From positions 248,001 to 312,000 of the forward strand of contig NZ_JAMKFE010000004.1 of assembly GCF_023721835.1 (NCBI RefSeq): 64,000 nucleotides of DNA, written 5' to 3'. Positions 27,371-35,332 of the stretch are shown here, one piece after another. Numbering within the stretch: the stretch's first letter is position 1; each line of letters opens with the position of its first letter. The notes below the pieces were generated by a model. That model saw nothing but the letters and a program-made list of their open reading frames with translations. It had not been told where the DNA came from and made no database searches. The stretch is from Caldimonas mangrovi (lineage in GTDB: Bacteria; Pseudomonadota; Gammaproteobacteria; Burkholderiales; Burkholderiaceae_C). Made by a program: the position numbers and the translations under genes.

Positions 27371-27760
27371 ATGACCCGCATCATGGACCCGAAAGATTTC
27401 AATGCGACCTTCGCACGCCTGTACAACGGGCGAGACTTGCGCGGCCTGCTGCAACTGTACGAGCCGCAGGCCGCCCACCTGAATGCACAGACGCGACAGA
27501 CCGACGTCGGACTCGACGCGATCGAGGCGTCGCTGCGCGCGCTGCTGCAGATTCCCGGCCGCATGGTATCGAAGACCAACTGGTGCATCGTCCGCGGCGA
27601 GATCGCGCTGCTGCGCGGCGACTGGAGCATCCACGACGAGCGCGGCGCGGTGCTGGCGGACGGCAGCTCGGTGGAGGTGGCACGGCGCCAGGCCGACGGC
27701 TCCTGGCGCACGCTCATCGATCATGCCGTCGGCGCCAGCGTGGCACGCGTGGCCCGCTGA
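27371..27760 (+). CDS. NTF2-like (SnoaL/DUF4440-type) small protein
   Basis: 129-residue cone-fold protein. The pattern DFNATFARLYNGRDLRGLLQLY (N-terminal helices) followed by alternating strands (ALLRGDWSIHDE, SSVEVARRQADGSWRTLIDHA) matches DUF4440/SnoaL-like proteins. No clear catalytic Asp/His dyad can be assigned by eye. Divergent from the HxlR regulator, which commonly controls its neighbour, so the pair may respond to a small reactive compound. Confidence 0.8.
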   Translation: MTRIMDPKDFNATFARLYNGRDLRGLLQLYEPQAAHLNAQTRQTDVGLDAIEASLRALLQIPGRMVSKTNWCIVRGEIALLRGDWSIHDERGAVLADGSSVEVARRQADGSWRTLIDHAVGASVARVAR

Positions 27761-27778
27761 GGCGGGCTGCCCGAGGGC

Positions 27779-29059
27779 TCAGTGCGCCGGGCGGCGCTGT
27801 TCGGCCAGCAGCGAGCGCTCGGTCAGCAGCGCGCGGGCCAGCGCGGTCTGCCCGGCCTTGTGTGCGGCTGCGACCAGTGTCTGGTCGAGCAGGTCGCGCT
27901 GCGCATGGCTGCCGCCGAAACGGTGCGCCTGGCTGCGGATGGAACGCAACAGATCGACAGCCTGGGCATACCGACCGTCGACGAAGGCGACGACGGCCTG
28001 CGTCGCGGGTGCGCCCGCCTCGCGTGTGAACGCCGCGTTGTCGTCGTCGCGCAGCGCCGCCGCCGCCTGCGCCTCGAGCACCGAGCGCAGCAGGTCGTCG
28101 CGCCCGGCCGCCGCGAAGGCCATCGCCGCGTGCAGGCCGTTGAAGGCATAGTTGCCGGCTTCGGCGGCGGGTGCCCAGCGTTCGGCCAGCGACTGCCAAC
28201 GCGCCCCCACGTCGACGCCGCGCAGTTGCAGCCGCCACAGCAAGGCGCTGCCGTCGATCAGCTCCATCAGCAGCGTCGGCCGGTGACCGTCGATCGGGCC
28301 GTCGAACAGCTCCAGCACGGTGGCGTGGTCACCCAGCTCCAGGTGGTACAGCGCCAGGTGCCACCAGTTGTGCACCGCGAGGAAGCTGTCGCGCTGCCAG
28401 CCGGGGTTGCCGCGCATCCAGCGCACGCCCTCGTCGCGCCGGCCCTGCATTTCCATCACGTGCGCCACGGCATGCTGTGCCCAGCCGTCGGCCGGTTCCA
28501 GTTCCACCGCCTCGCGGCCGTAACGCTCGGCACGCAGGTAGTCGCCTGTTTCCTCCAGGCCGAACGCGTACATCCCCAGCACCGCATGCCAGCCGGGAAC
28601 CTGGCGTGACCACGCCGGGTACACGCGGGCGATGCGGTCGCGCAGCATGCGCGAGTCGCCGGTGAAGAAGTCGATCTGCTGGCCGGCCTGCAATGCCAGC
28701 GCGTCGAGCGGGTACTCGGTGCTCAGGTCTTCCAGCATGCGGCCGGCGGCGCGCCAACGGCCGTCGCACAACTGCTCGATCGCGTGCAGATGGCGCGCTT
28801 CGCGGTCGTTGTGAGGCAAGGTCCGGGCGGCGGCCAGCGCCTCGCGCGCCACCGGCAACCCGGCGGGCTCGGTGCCCAGCAGGTGCAGCCAGCCTCGCAG
28901 CACATGGCCCATCACCAGCTCCGGCGCTGCAGCCAGTGCGGCGTCGGCCGTCGCGACCGGGTCGTGCGAGTAGCAGCGGAACTCGTGCAGGCCGCGCTCG
29001 ATCAGGTCCAGCGCCATTGCATTGCAGCCGGACAGTTCGTACCCTGTGGTGTCTTTCAT
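27779..29059 (-). CDS. TPR-like protein resembling the TTC38 family
   Basis: 426 residues, entirely helical, with TPR-like repeats: ADAALAAAPELVMGHVLRGWLHLLG, YLRAERYGREAVELEPADGW, and the conserved central WMRGNPGWQRDSFLAVHNWW-HLALYHLELGD segment typical of tetratricopeptide repeat protein 38 relatives. No signal peptide or membrane helix. Function unknown in bacteria. Start at 29059 with GAGAGGAAAG ribosome site. It is divergent from an AraC-type regulator gene only about 48 bp away. Confidence 0.85.
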   Translation of the reverse strand: MKDTTGYELSGCNAMALDLIERGLHEFRCYSHDPVATADAALAAAPELVMGHVLRGWLHLLGTEPAGLPVAREALAAARTLPHNDREARHLHAIEQLCDGRWRAAGRMLEDLSTEYPLDALALQAGQQIDFFTGDSRMLRDRIARVYPAWSRQVPGWHAVLGMYAFGLEETGDYLRAERYGREAVELEPADGWAQHAVAHVMEMQGRRDEGVRWMRGNPGWQRDSFLAVHNWWHLALYHLELGDHATVLELFDGPIDGHRPTLLMELIDGSALLWRLQLRGVDVGARWQSLAERWAPAAEAGNYAFNGLHAAMAFAAAGRDDLLRSVLEAQAAAALRDDDNAAFTREAGAPATQAVVAFVDGRYAQAVDLLRSIRSQAHRFGGSHAQRDLLDQTLVAAAHKAGQTALARALLTERSLLAEQRRPAH

Positions 29060-29107
29060 CTTTCCTCTCCTGGGTTGAAGCGCGCAAACGGCGCGCCGGG
29101 GAGAGGC

Positions 29108-30268
29108 ATGATGGCCGTCGGTGCCGGCCAGCACCAAAGCCATCCCGGCAAGAAACCGGACATTTCCGCCATGCTGAAGCTGCCTGCTCCTGCCTTGACC
29201 GTCGCGCTGCTCGCCGTGCCGGACACCACCGCGTCGACCCTGTTCGGCCTGTACGACCTGCTGGTCGGCGCGCGGCGCGACTGGCAGATGCTGGTGCATC
29301 GCGTCGAAGTGGAGCCGCCGGTGCGCGCGCTGATCGTCAGCCGCGATGGGCGGCCGTTGAAGGCCGCCAACGACGTCGAGATCCATCCGCACGCAGGCTT
29401 CGCCGATCCGATCGACGCCGACGTGGTGGTCGTCACCGACCTCGCCATCCCGCCGTGGCAACCGGTCGGCGATCGCTACGACGTCGAGGCGGCGTGGATG
29501 CGACGGCAGCACGAGGCCGGCGCGATGCTGGCGTCGGCCTGCTCGGGTGCAGTGCTGCTGGCGCGCACCGGATTGCTCGCGGGGCTGGAGGGCACCTCGC
29601 ACTGGGGTTACTGCGAAGCACTGCAACGCGAGCACCCCGACACCCGCTGGCAACCCGACAAGGCGCTCGTCGCCACCGGCACCGGGCAGCGGCTGGTGAT
29701 GGCGGGCAGCGGCACCAGCTGGCATGCGCTGGCGCTGTTCCTGATTGCACGCTACATCGGTGCCGAAGAAGCCATGCAGCTCGCGCGTCTGAACCTGCTC
29801 GACTGGAACGCGACCAGCCCGCTGGCATATGCGGCGATGACGCGTACCGGCCAGGTGGCCGACCCGGTGATCGCGCGCTGCCAGGAATGGGCTGCACAGC
29901 ACTACGACAGCGAGGCGCCGGTGGCCGCGATGGTGCAGATGAGCGGCCTGCCGGAGCGCACCTTCCAACGTCGTTTCGTGCAGGCGACCGGGCTCGCGCC
30001 GCTCGACTACATCCACACGCTGCGGCTCGAAGAGGCCAAGCAGATGCTGGAGTCGGGCGACGCGCCGGTCGAGGCTGTCGCGCTGGAGGTGGGCTACCAG
30101 GACGCCAGCTTCTTCGGCCGGCTGTTCCGGCGCAAGATCGGGCTCACGCCCGCGCAGTACCGGCGGCGCTTCGGTGGCCTGGCGCGCCGGCTGGCGGGCG
30201 CGGCGAGCGAGCCGCCCTACACCGTCGCGACGCCGCCGTCGACCAGCAGGTTCTCGCCCAGCACGTAG
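29108..30268 (+). CDS. GlxA-family AraC regulator (DJ-1/PfpI domain + HTH)
   Basis: 386 residues from the start used. The N-terminal class I amidotransferase-like (DJ-1/PfpI) domain covers about 30-210 with the elbow Cys in LASACSGAVLLARTG. The C-terminal AraC HTH pair covers about 275-370 (MVQMSGLPERTFQRRFVQAT; VALEVGYQDASFFGRLFRR). A good GGGGAGAGG ribosome site precedes 29108; the Met at 29171 is an alternative that better matches family N-termini. Divergent from the TTC38-like gene, which it may regulate. Its 3' end overlaps the convergent SDR gene by 52 nt. Confidence 0.87.
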   Translation: MMAVGAGQHQSHPGKKPDISAMLKLPAPALTVALLAVPDTTASTLFGLYDLLVGARRDWQMLVHRVEVEPPVRALIVSRDGRPLKAANDVEIHPHAGFADPIDADVVVVTDLAIPPWQPVGDRYDVEAAWMRRQHEAGAMLASACSGAVLLARTGLLAGLEGTSHWGYCEALQREHPDTRWQPDKALVATGTGQRLVMAGSGTSWHALALFLIARYIGAEEAMQLARLNLLDWNATSPLAYAAMTRTGQVADPVIARCQEWAAQHYDSEAPVAAMVQMSGLPERTFQRRFVQATGLAPLDYIHTLRLEEAKQMLESGDAPVEAVALEVGYQDASFFGRLFRRKIGLTPAQYRRRFGGLARRLAGAASEPPYTVATPPSTSRFSPST

Positions 30269-30966
30269 CTCGAGTCGTCGCTCGCCAGGAACAGCACCGC
30301 CTTCGCGATCTCGTCGTCGCGGCCGAAGCGCTGGGCTGGCACGCCGGCCAGCAACTGCTCGGCCCAGGCCTTGACGGCTTCCGGCGGCAGGCCCAGCTTG
30401 CCGTAGATCGGCGTTTCGACCAGCCCCGGGCTCACCGCGTTGACGCGCACCCCGCGATGGACCAGTTCCGCCGACAGCGAGCGGGCCAGCGAGCGCACGG
30501 CGGCCTTGGTCGCCGAGTAGATGCTCATGCCGGCGATGCCGCGCTCGATCATCGTGGTGGCATTGAGGACCACGCTCGCGGGGTTGCGCAGCAGCGGCAG
30601 CATCGTCTGCACGCTGTGGACGACGCCCTTGAAGTTCACGTCGATCAGGCGGTCGAGGTGGTCGGCGTCGACCTCGGCGATCGGCCGGGGCTGCGCGATG
30701 CCGGCGTTGGCGAACAGCACGTCGAGACCGCCGAACTCGTCTTGCAGGCGCCGCGCGACCGCTTCCATCTCAGTGCGCGACGCGACGTCGGCCCGCAACG
30801 CCAGCGCGGTGGGCCCGAGCAGGGCCGCCGCCTGCGCAACCCGGCCTTCGTCTTGCCCGGTGATCGCGACGCGTGCGCCTTCCTGCTGGAACAGCCTGGC
30901 GGTCGCCAGGCCGATGCCGGTGGTGCCGCCGGTGATGAGGGCGGTCTTGTGATTCAGTCGTCCCAT
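30217..30966 (-). CDS. SDR-family oxidoreductase
   Basis: 249-residue short-chain dehydrogenase: cofactor loop TGGTTGIG (12-19), NAG motif (87-89), Tyr150 and Lys154 (YSATK), C-terminal LGENLLVDGG. The position normally held by the catalytic Ser (13 before Tyr) is Thr137 (VVLNATTMIER), a conservative change. Divergent from a TetR regulator with a palindromic operator between them, so it is very probably that regulator's target. This matches many betaproteobacterial SDR/TetR pairs induced by carbonyl or quinone compounds. Confidence 0.88.
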   Translation of the reverse strand: MGRLNHKTALITGGTTGIGLATARLFQQEGARVAITGQDEGRVAQAAALLGPTALALRADVASRTEMEAVARRLQDEFGGLDVLFANAGIAQPRPIAEVDADHLDRLIDVNFKGVVHSVQTMLPLLRNPASVVLNATTMIERGIAGMSIYSATKAAVRSLARSLSAELVHRGVRVNAVSPGLVETPIYGKLGLPPEAVKAWAEQLLAGVPAQRFGRDDEIAKAVLFLASDDSSYVLGENLLVDGGVATV

Positions 30967-31009
30967 GGGGTGTTCCTGTCGAAGAGTGAAGAGGGTGTCG
31001 GCATATATG

Positions 31010-31035
31010 TACCGATCGGTATTAAATATACCGAT
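31010..31035. promoter_or_regulatory. Overlapping palindromes in the SDR/tetR divergent promoter
   Basis: TACCGATCGGTA (31010-31021) is a perfect 12-bp palindrome. It overlaps a second perfect inverted repeat, ATCGGTAT-TAAAT-ATACCGAT (31015-31035). The AT-rich block lies between divergent SDR and TetR genes and is the likely operator and promoter region for both. Confidence 0.65.
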
Positions 31036-31077
31036 GAGTACAATATTCGTCAACTCGATCCTGGTGACGAAAAGCGT

Positions 31078-31692
31078 ATGAGCGGATTGCGCGGAAGGCC
31101 GCGAGCCTTCGACGAGGACCAAGCGCTGGAGAACGCGCTGCGGGTGTTCTGGAAGCACGGCTTCCAGGGCGCGGCGCTGAGCGAGTTGACCGAGGCGATG
31201 GGCTTGAGCAAGCCCAGCCTGTATGCCGCGTTCGGCGACAAGGAGCAGCTCTACCTGAAAGCCTTGGCGCGCTACCGCGACGAGCGGCTGGCGCCACCGG
31301 TGCGGGTGCTGTCGGCCGAAGGCGAGGGGCGTGCGGCCGTCGAGGCTTATCTGAGATCGATGGCCAAGCTGTTTGCCGATCCGGCGATGCCCGGCGGCTG
31401 CTTCATCGTCAACGGGCTGGCGGACACCGGCGGGACGACAACGCCGCCCGGTGTGCAGCAGGCATTGCAGGACGCATTGCGGGGGGCCGAACGCCTGCTG
31501 CGCCAGCGCATCGAACAGGCCGCCCGCGACGGCGAGCTGCCGGTCGAGGCCGCACCGGCGCAGCTGGCGGGGCTGTTCGTTTCGGTGCTCTGCGGCCTGG
31601 CGGTGCAGGCGAAGAGCGGCGAACCGTTGAGCAAGCTGCGCCGGGTCATCGACAGCGCGATGGCCGCGTGGCCGGCTGCACCCCGCGGCTGA
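31078..31692 (+). CDS. TetR/AcrR-family transcriptional regulator
   Basis: 204 residues. N-terminal HTH: RPRAFDEDQALENALRVFWKHGFQGAALSELTEAMGLSKPSLYAAFGDKEQLY (about 7-58), the YxAFGxKExLY type. The C-terminal domain is the TetR_C class with FADPAMPGGCFIVNG, which contains the conserved Cys of this subfamily. Divergent from the SDR gene across the double palindrome at 31010-31035. Likely represses both genes until a reactive ligand binds. Confidence 0.92.
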   Translation: MSGLRGRPRAFDEDQALENALRVFWKHGFQGAALSELTEAMGLSKPSLYAAFGDKEQLYLKALARYRDERLAPPVRVLSAEGEGRAAVEAYLRSMAKLFADPAMPGGCFIVNGLADTGGTTTPPGVQQALQDALRGAERLLRQRIEQAARDGELPVEAAPAQLAGLFVSVLCGLAVQAKSGEPLSKLRRVIDSAMAAWPAAPRG

Positions 31693-31696
31693 AGCG

Positions 31697-32293
31697 TCAG
31701 CCGCGTTGGCGCCGGCGACGAGCGGCCAGGCCGCACAGCCCGAGGCCTGCGGCCATCAACGCATAACTCCCGGGCTCCGGCACCGCGCTGACGCCGACCA
31801 CCAGGTCGTCGTAGTCCGCGTCCGGGCCGCCGTCGTCGAAACCCAGCACGTACTGGAAGCTGCCATACCGCGTCTGCACCGGGGCGGCACCGTCGCCGAA
31901 GATCGCGAACTCCGAGCGCAGGCGGCCGTTGACGACCACGGATTCGCGGTCGTCGCCGGCGCTGGCGAAGCCGAACTGCAGCAGGGCCGTGCTGTCGAGC
32001 GTCTGCGCCAGTACGTCGCCGGGCGACGAAGCGGCCGTGAAAGCGTCGCCGGCCACGCCGAACAGGTTGGCTCGCCCGGCTTCCGAGCCGAGGAAGGTGT
32101 AGCGCACGGTGGCGCCGGCCGGCGCGACGAGGGCACCGAAAGCGAAGCGCTCGTCGTCGAGACTGGACACCACGTCGAAGCCGGCCGCGGCACCGCCGGG
32201 GCGATCGATGACGAGTTCGAGCGATGCGGCAGGCGAAGCGCCGCAAAGGCCGGCGCACAAGGCCGCGCCGAAAGCTGTATGCCGGATCGACAT
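31697..32293 (-). CDS. PEP-CTERM sorting-domain protein
   Basis: 198-residue exported protein: signal peptide (about 1-24), a beta-rich domain containing the Asp-rich segment GFDDGGPDADYDDLVVGV, and a C-terminal sorting signal. The signal consists of the motif VPEPGS, a hydrophobic helix (YALMAAGLGLCGLAA) and the basic tail RRRRQRG. Such proteins are processed by exosortase (EpsH/XrtA) and delivered to the cell surface or extracellular matrix. No exosortase is in this window. The DxDxDxDD-like run may bind calcium. The start at 32293 gives a normal signal peptide. Confidence 0.88.
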   Translation of the reverse strand: MSIRHTAFGAALCAGLCGASPAASLELVIDRPGGAAAGFDVVSSLDDERFAFGALVAPAGATVRYTFLGSEAGRANLFGVAGDAFTAASSPGDVLAQTLDSTALLQFGFASAGDDRESVVVNGRLRSEFAIFGDGAAPVQTRYGSFQYVLGFDDGGPDADYDDLVVGVSAVPEPGSYALMAAGLGLCGLAARRRRQRG

Positions 32294-32362
32294 GAGAGGA
32301 GGCTCCTGGTGATCGTGCCGCAGGACGGGCATGAAGCGCAGGAGCATGAGGGCGGGCCGTTG

Positions 32363-32391
32363 CCCGCATTGCAAGCAGGTGCAATGGCGGG
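32363..32391 (-). terminator. Strong hairpin between the GspE-type gene and the PEP-CTERM gene
   Basis: CCCGCATTGCA (32363-32373) pairs with TGCAATGGCGGG (32380-32391; one bulged G) around a 6-nt loop. It lies about 140 nt beyond the stop of the minus-strand ATPase gene. No T-run follows, so its terminator role is uncertain. Confidence 0.35.
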
Positions 32392-32531
32392 CTAGCGGCG
32401 TGCGGCTTTGCAACGCGGGGCGGGAACGCCGGCTGCTGGGCCGGAGGCCGAAACGGCCGCCCACGGGCCGTTCCGTTGCAACCCGGCACGCGAGACGCGC
32501 CCGCTTGCCGGTGGGCACCGTCGCGCGGACG

Positions 32532-35093
32532 CTACGCGTTGCTGGTCGAACGCACTTCCGTCAGCGTGGTGACACCCTGCAGCACCTTCTCGATGCCGTC
32601 CTGCCGCAGCGTGCGCATGCCTTCGCGGATGGCCTGGTGCATCAGCTGCTCGGCGCGCGCGCCCGTCTGCACCAGCCGCCGCAATTCGCTCGACGCCACC
32701 ATCAGCTCATGCAGGCCGGCACGGCCCTTGAAGCCGGTGTTGCCGCACTTCGCGCACCCGGGGCTGTGGTGATGCGCCAGCCGGCCGTCGCGGCCGTAGC
32801 GCTGCACCCAGCCCGACAGCACGCGTTCGCGGTCGAACTGAGGGTCGTCGGTGGGGCACACATGCAGGTAGTCGGCCAGCAGTTCCTCCACCTCTTCCTC
32901 GGTGGCCGGGCGGGTCTGGCGGCATTCGTTGCACAGCCGCCGCACCAGGCGCTGCGCGATGATCGCGAGCAGCGAATCGGCGAAGTTGAACGGGTCCATA
33001 CCCATGTCGAGCAGGCGCGTGACGGTTTCGGGCGCGCTGTTCGTGTGCAACGTCGACATCACCAGGTGGCCGGTGAGCGAGGCCTCGACCGCGATCTTCG
33101 CGGTCTCCTCGTCGCGGATCTCGCCGACCATGATCACGTCCGGATCGGCGCGCAGGAAGGCGCGCAGCGCCTTCGCGAAGGTCCAGTCGATCTTCGGATT
33201 GACCTGCACCTGGCGCAGCCCGGGCTGGGTGATCTCGACCGGGTCTTCGGCCGTCCAGATCTTGCGCTCGGGCACGTTGATGAAGCTCAGCGCCGAGTGC
33301 AGCGTGGTGGTCTTGCCCGAGCCGGTGGGGCCCACACACAGCACCAGGCCATAGGGGCGCTCGACCGCTTCCTTCAGGTGCTTCAGGTTGTGCTCGGACA
33401 GGCCCAGCTTCTCCAGCGGCAGCGGCTTGGCGCTGGCGAGGATGCGCATCACGACGTCCTCGAGGCCGTTGTTGGTCGGGATGGTGGCCACGCGCAGCTC
33501 GAGCTTCTGGTTCGAGACGAAGCGCGAGAAATTGATCTTGCCGTCCTGCGGCTTGCGGCGTTCGGAGATGTCGAGGTCGCACATGATCTTGATGCGCGAG
33601 ATCAGCGCGTTGCGGTAGGTGTGGGGCAGTTCCAGGTAGTTCTGCAGCAGCCCGTCCTTGCGGAAGCGCACCTTGACCTTCTCGCGCCCCGGGTAGCTCT
33701 CGATGTGGATGTCGGAGACGCCTTGCCCGTGCGCCTCGACGATCATGTTGTTCAGCAGCCGCACCAGCGAGTTGTCGGACTGCTCGATCTGCGCCTCTTC
33801 CTCGTCGCCGGAGCTGTCCTTTTCCAGCGACTCGATCAGCTTGCCGGTGTCCATCGGCTCCATCTCGAGCAGGCCGGTCGCGTCGATCGTGCCGCGGCTG
33901 GTCCAGACATCGGCGCCGAGCTTCTCGTACGAGGTCTGCACGGCTGTGGCCAGCGAGCCGAACTGGGCCAGCGCCGGGATGATCTTGAGCTGGCTGATGA
34001 ACTCCAGTTCCTCGAGCGCATCGCGCCGCGAGGGGTCTTCCAGGGCGACCACCAGGCGGCCGCTGCGCAGGATCAGCGGCAGCGCGTTCAGCCGCGCAGC
34101 CACCGCGAACGGCACCTTGCGCAGCGCTTCCAGGTCCACCGGGAACTGCGCCACGTCGACCAGCGGGTAGCCCATCTTGTGCGCCAGCGCGGTCTGCAGG
34201 TCCTGGCGCGACACCAGCGCTTTCTGCACCAGCAGTTCGCCCAACGGCGTCGAGCGGTCGGTCTTCTGCTGGGACAGCGCCTCCTTCAACTGCTTGTCGT
34301 CGATCAACCCGAGCGAGACCAGCGCCTCGCCGATGCGCACCATCGGCATGCGCGACTGCTGGTCGAGCGCTGCGACGAGCTTTTCGGGCGTGACGATCTT
34401 GCTCGTGACGAGAATGTCGCCCAGCTTGCGATCGCGCATCTCCTGTTGCTGCGCAGCCGCTTCCTCGACCTGGTCGGAGGTGGTCGCGTTCTGCGCCACC
34501 AGCAACTCGCCGATGCGCGCGCCGACCTCGACCGATCGGTAGGCATGGCGCGGCACGAACAGCCGCGCGACGCCGCCTTGCTCGTCGGCGGGCGGGAACA
34601 GGAACAGGCCGTCGTCGGTCTCGACATGCCCGACCGTCTCGCCTTCGATGTCCGCGCCGGAAGTCGCGTGCGCCCGGAACGGCATGCGTGGGCGCAGATC
34701 GAGCATGTCGGCATGCGGGTCGTTGCGCGCAATGCCGATCGGCCGCAGCACCTCCAGCACGCGCAGCGCCTTGAAGTGGGCGAACTGCACCGGCATCGTC
34801 GTGCGCGCCGGCGGAACCTGGATGTGCACCACGCTCTCGTCGGGCACGAAGAAGATCAGCCGGCCGGCCATCTGACGGCCGTTCAGCCCTTCGATCTCGC
34901 AGCGCAGCGGCTGCTGCTGCTCGGTGGCTTCCGGGTAGGCACCGAACGGCGGCGTCGGCCAGCGGAAGGCGGCGTGGCGCGTCTTCTCCCGCGCGGTGGA
35001 GCCGGCGTGCGGCGTGGCACGCGCTGCGGGCAGTTCGTCCAGCGGCATCGGCAGGGTCGGGTCGATCAGCGGCAGCGGCTCGGTGGAGGACAT
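32532..35093 (-). CDS. GspE/PilB-type secretion/pilus assembly ATPase with long N-terminal region
   Basis: 853-residue hexameric ATPase of the type II secretion/type IV pilus class. An N-terminal region (about 1-150) carries an unusual beta domain (CEIEGLNGRQMAGRLIFFVP). Next come two T2SE N-terminal domains (about 185-270 and 290-420; KMGYPLVDVAQFPVDLEAL). The ATPase core has Walker A GPTGSGKTTT, Asp box IWTAEDPVEI, Walker B VIMVGEIRDEETA and a His box. A zinc tetracysteine (CNEC...CAKC) lies near the C-terminus. It is longer than typical PilB (about 570), and no other assembly genes are adjacent. Divergent from two diguanylate cyclases. Could power a pilus or secretion process under c-di-GMP influence. 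Confidence 0.87.
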   Translation of the reverse strand: MSSTEPLPLIDPTLPMPLDELPAARATPHAGSTAREKTRHAAFRWPTPPFGAYPEATEQQQPLRCEIEGLNGRQMAGRLIFFVPDESVVHIQVPPARTTMPVQFAHFKALRVLEVLRPIGIARNDPHADMLDLRPRMPFRAHATSGADIEGETVGHVETDDGLFLFPPADEQGGVARLFVPRHAYRSVEVGARIGELLVAQNATTSDQVEEAAAQQQEMRDRKLGDILVTSKIVTPEKLVAALDQQSRMPMVRIGEALVSLGLIDDKQLKEALSQQKTDRSTPLGELLVQKALVSRQDLQTALAHKMGYPLVDVAQFPVDLEALRKVPFAVAARLNALPLILRSGRLVVALEDPSRRDALEELEFISQLKIIPALAQFGSLATAVQTSYEKLGADVWTSRGTIDATGLLEMEPMDTGKLIESLEKDSSGDEEEAQIEQSDNSLVRLLNNMIVEAHGQGVSDIHIESYPGREKVKVRFRKDGLLQNYLELPHTYRNALISRIKIMCDLDISERRKPQDGKINFSRFVSNQKLELRVATIPTNNGLEDVVMRILASAKPLPLEKLGLSEHNLKHLKEAVERPYGLVLCVGPTGSGKTTTLHSALSFINVPERKIWTAEDPVEITQPGLRQVQVNPKIDWTFAKALRAFLRADPDVIMVGEIRDEETAKIAVEASLTGHLVMSTLHTNSAPETVTRLLDMGMDPFNFADSLLAIIAQRLVRRLCNECRQTRPATEEEVEELLADYLHVCPTDDPQFDRERVLSGWVQRYGRDGRLAHHHSPGCAKCGNTGFKGRAGLHELMVASSELRRLVQTGARAEQLMHQAIREGMRTLRQDGIEKVLQGVTTLTEVRSTSNA

Positions 35094-35332
35094 GGGCAAC
35101 CTCGTTTTCGTGGGACACGCGCAAGCACGCGCGCAAGTCCGGTGCCTGCCACTATGCCGGGCCCGGCAAGAGGCCAAGCCTGCAGAAGCGGCGGCCTTGC
35201 GCCGCATTTCTCGCTAAACGCCGGTGGGCCCGCGCCTTGCTGGTGCGTGACGGGGTTGGCATACTGCAGCCACTTCGGCGGGGGCCGCCCGCCATTTCCG
35301 CCTGCCATTCCCTACAGAGCGTCTTTCTCCCC

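Noticed and set aside
28693-31692. A 999-codon plus-strand frame leading into the TetR regulator
   Set aside because: Only the last 204 codons (31078-31692) look like protein; the rest crosses the coding regions of three other genes.
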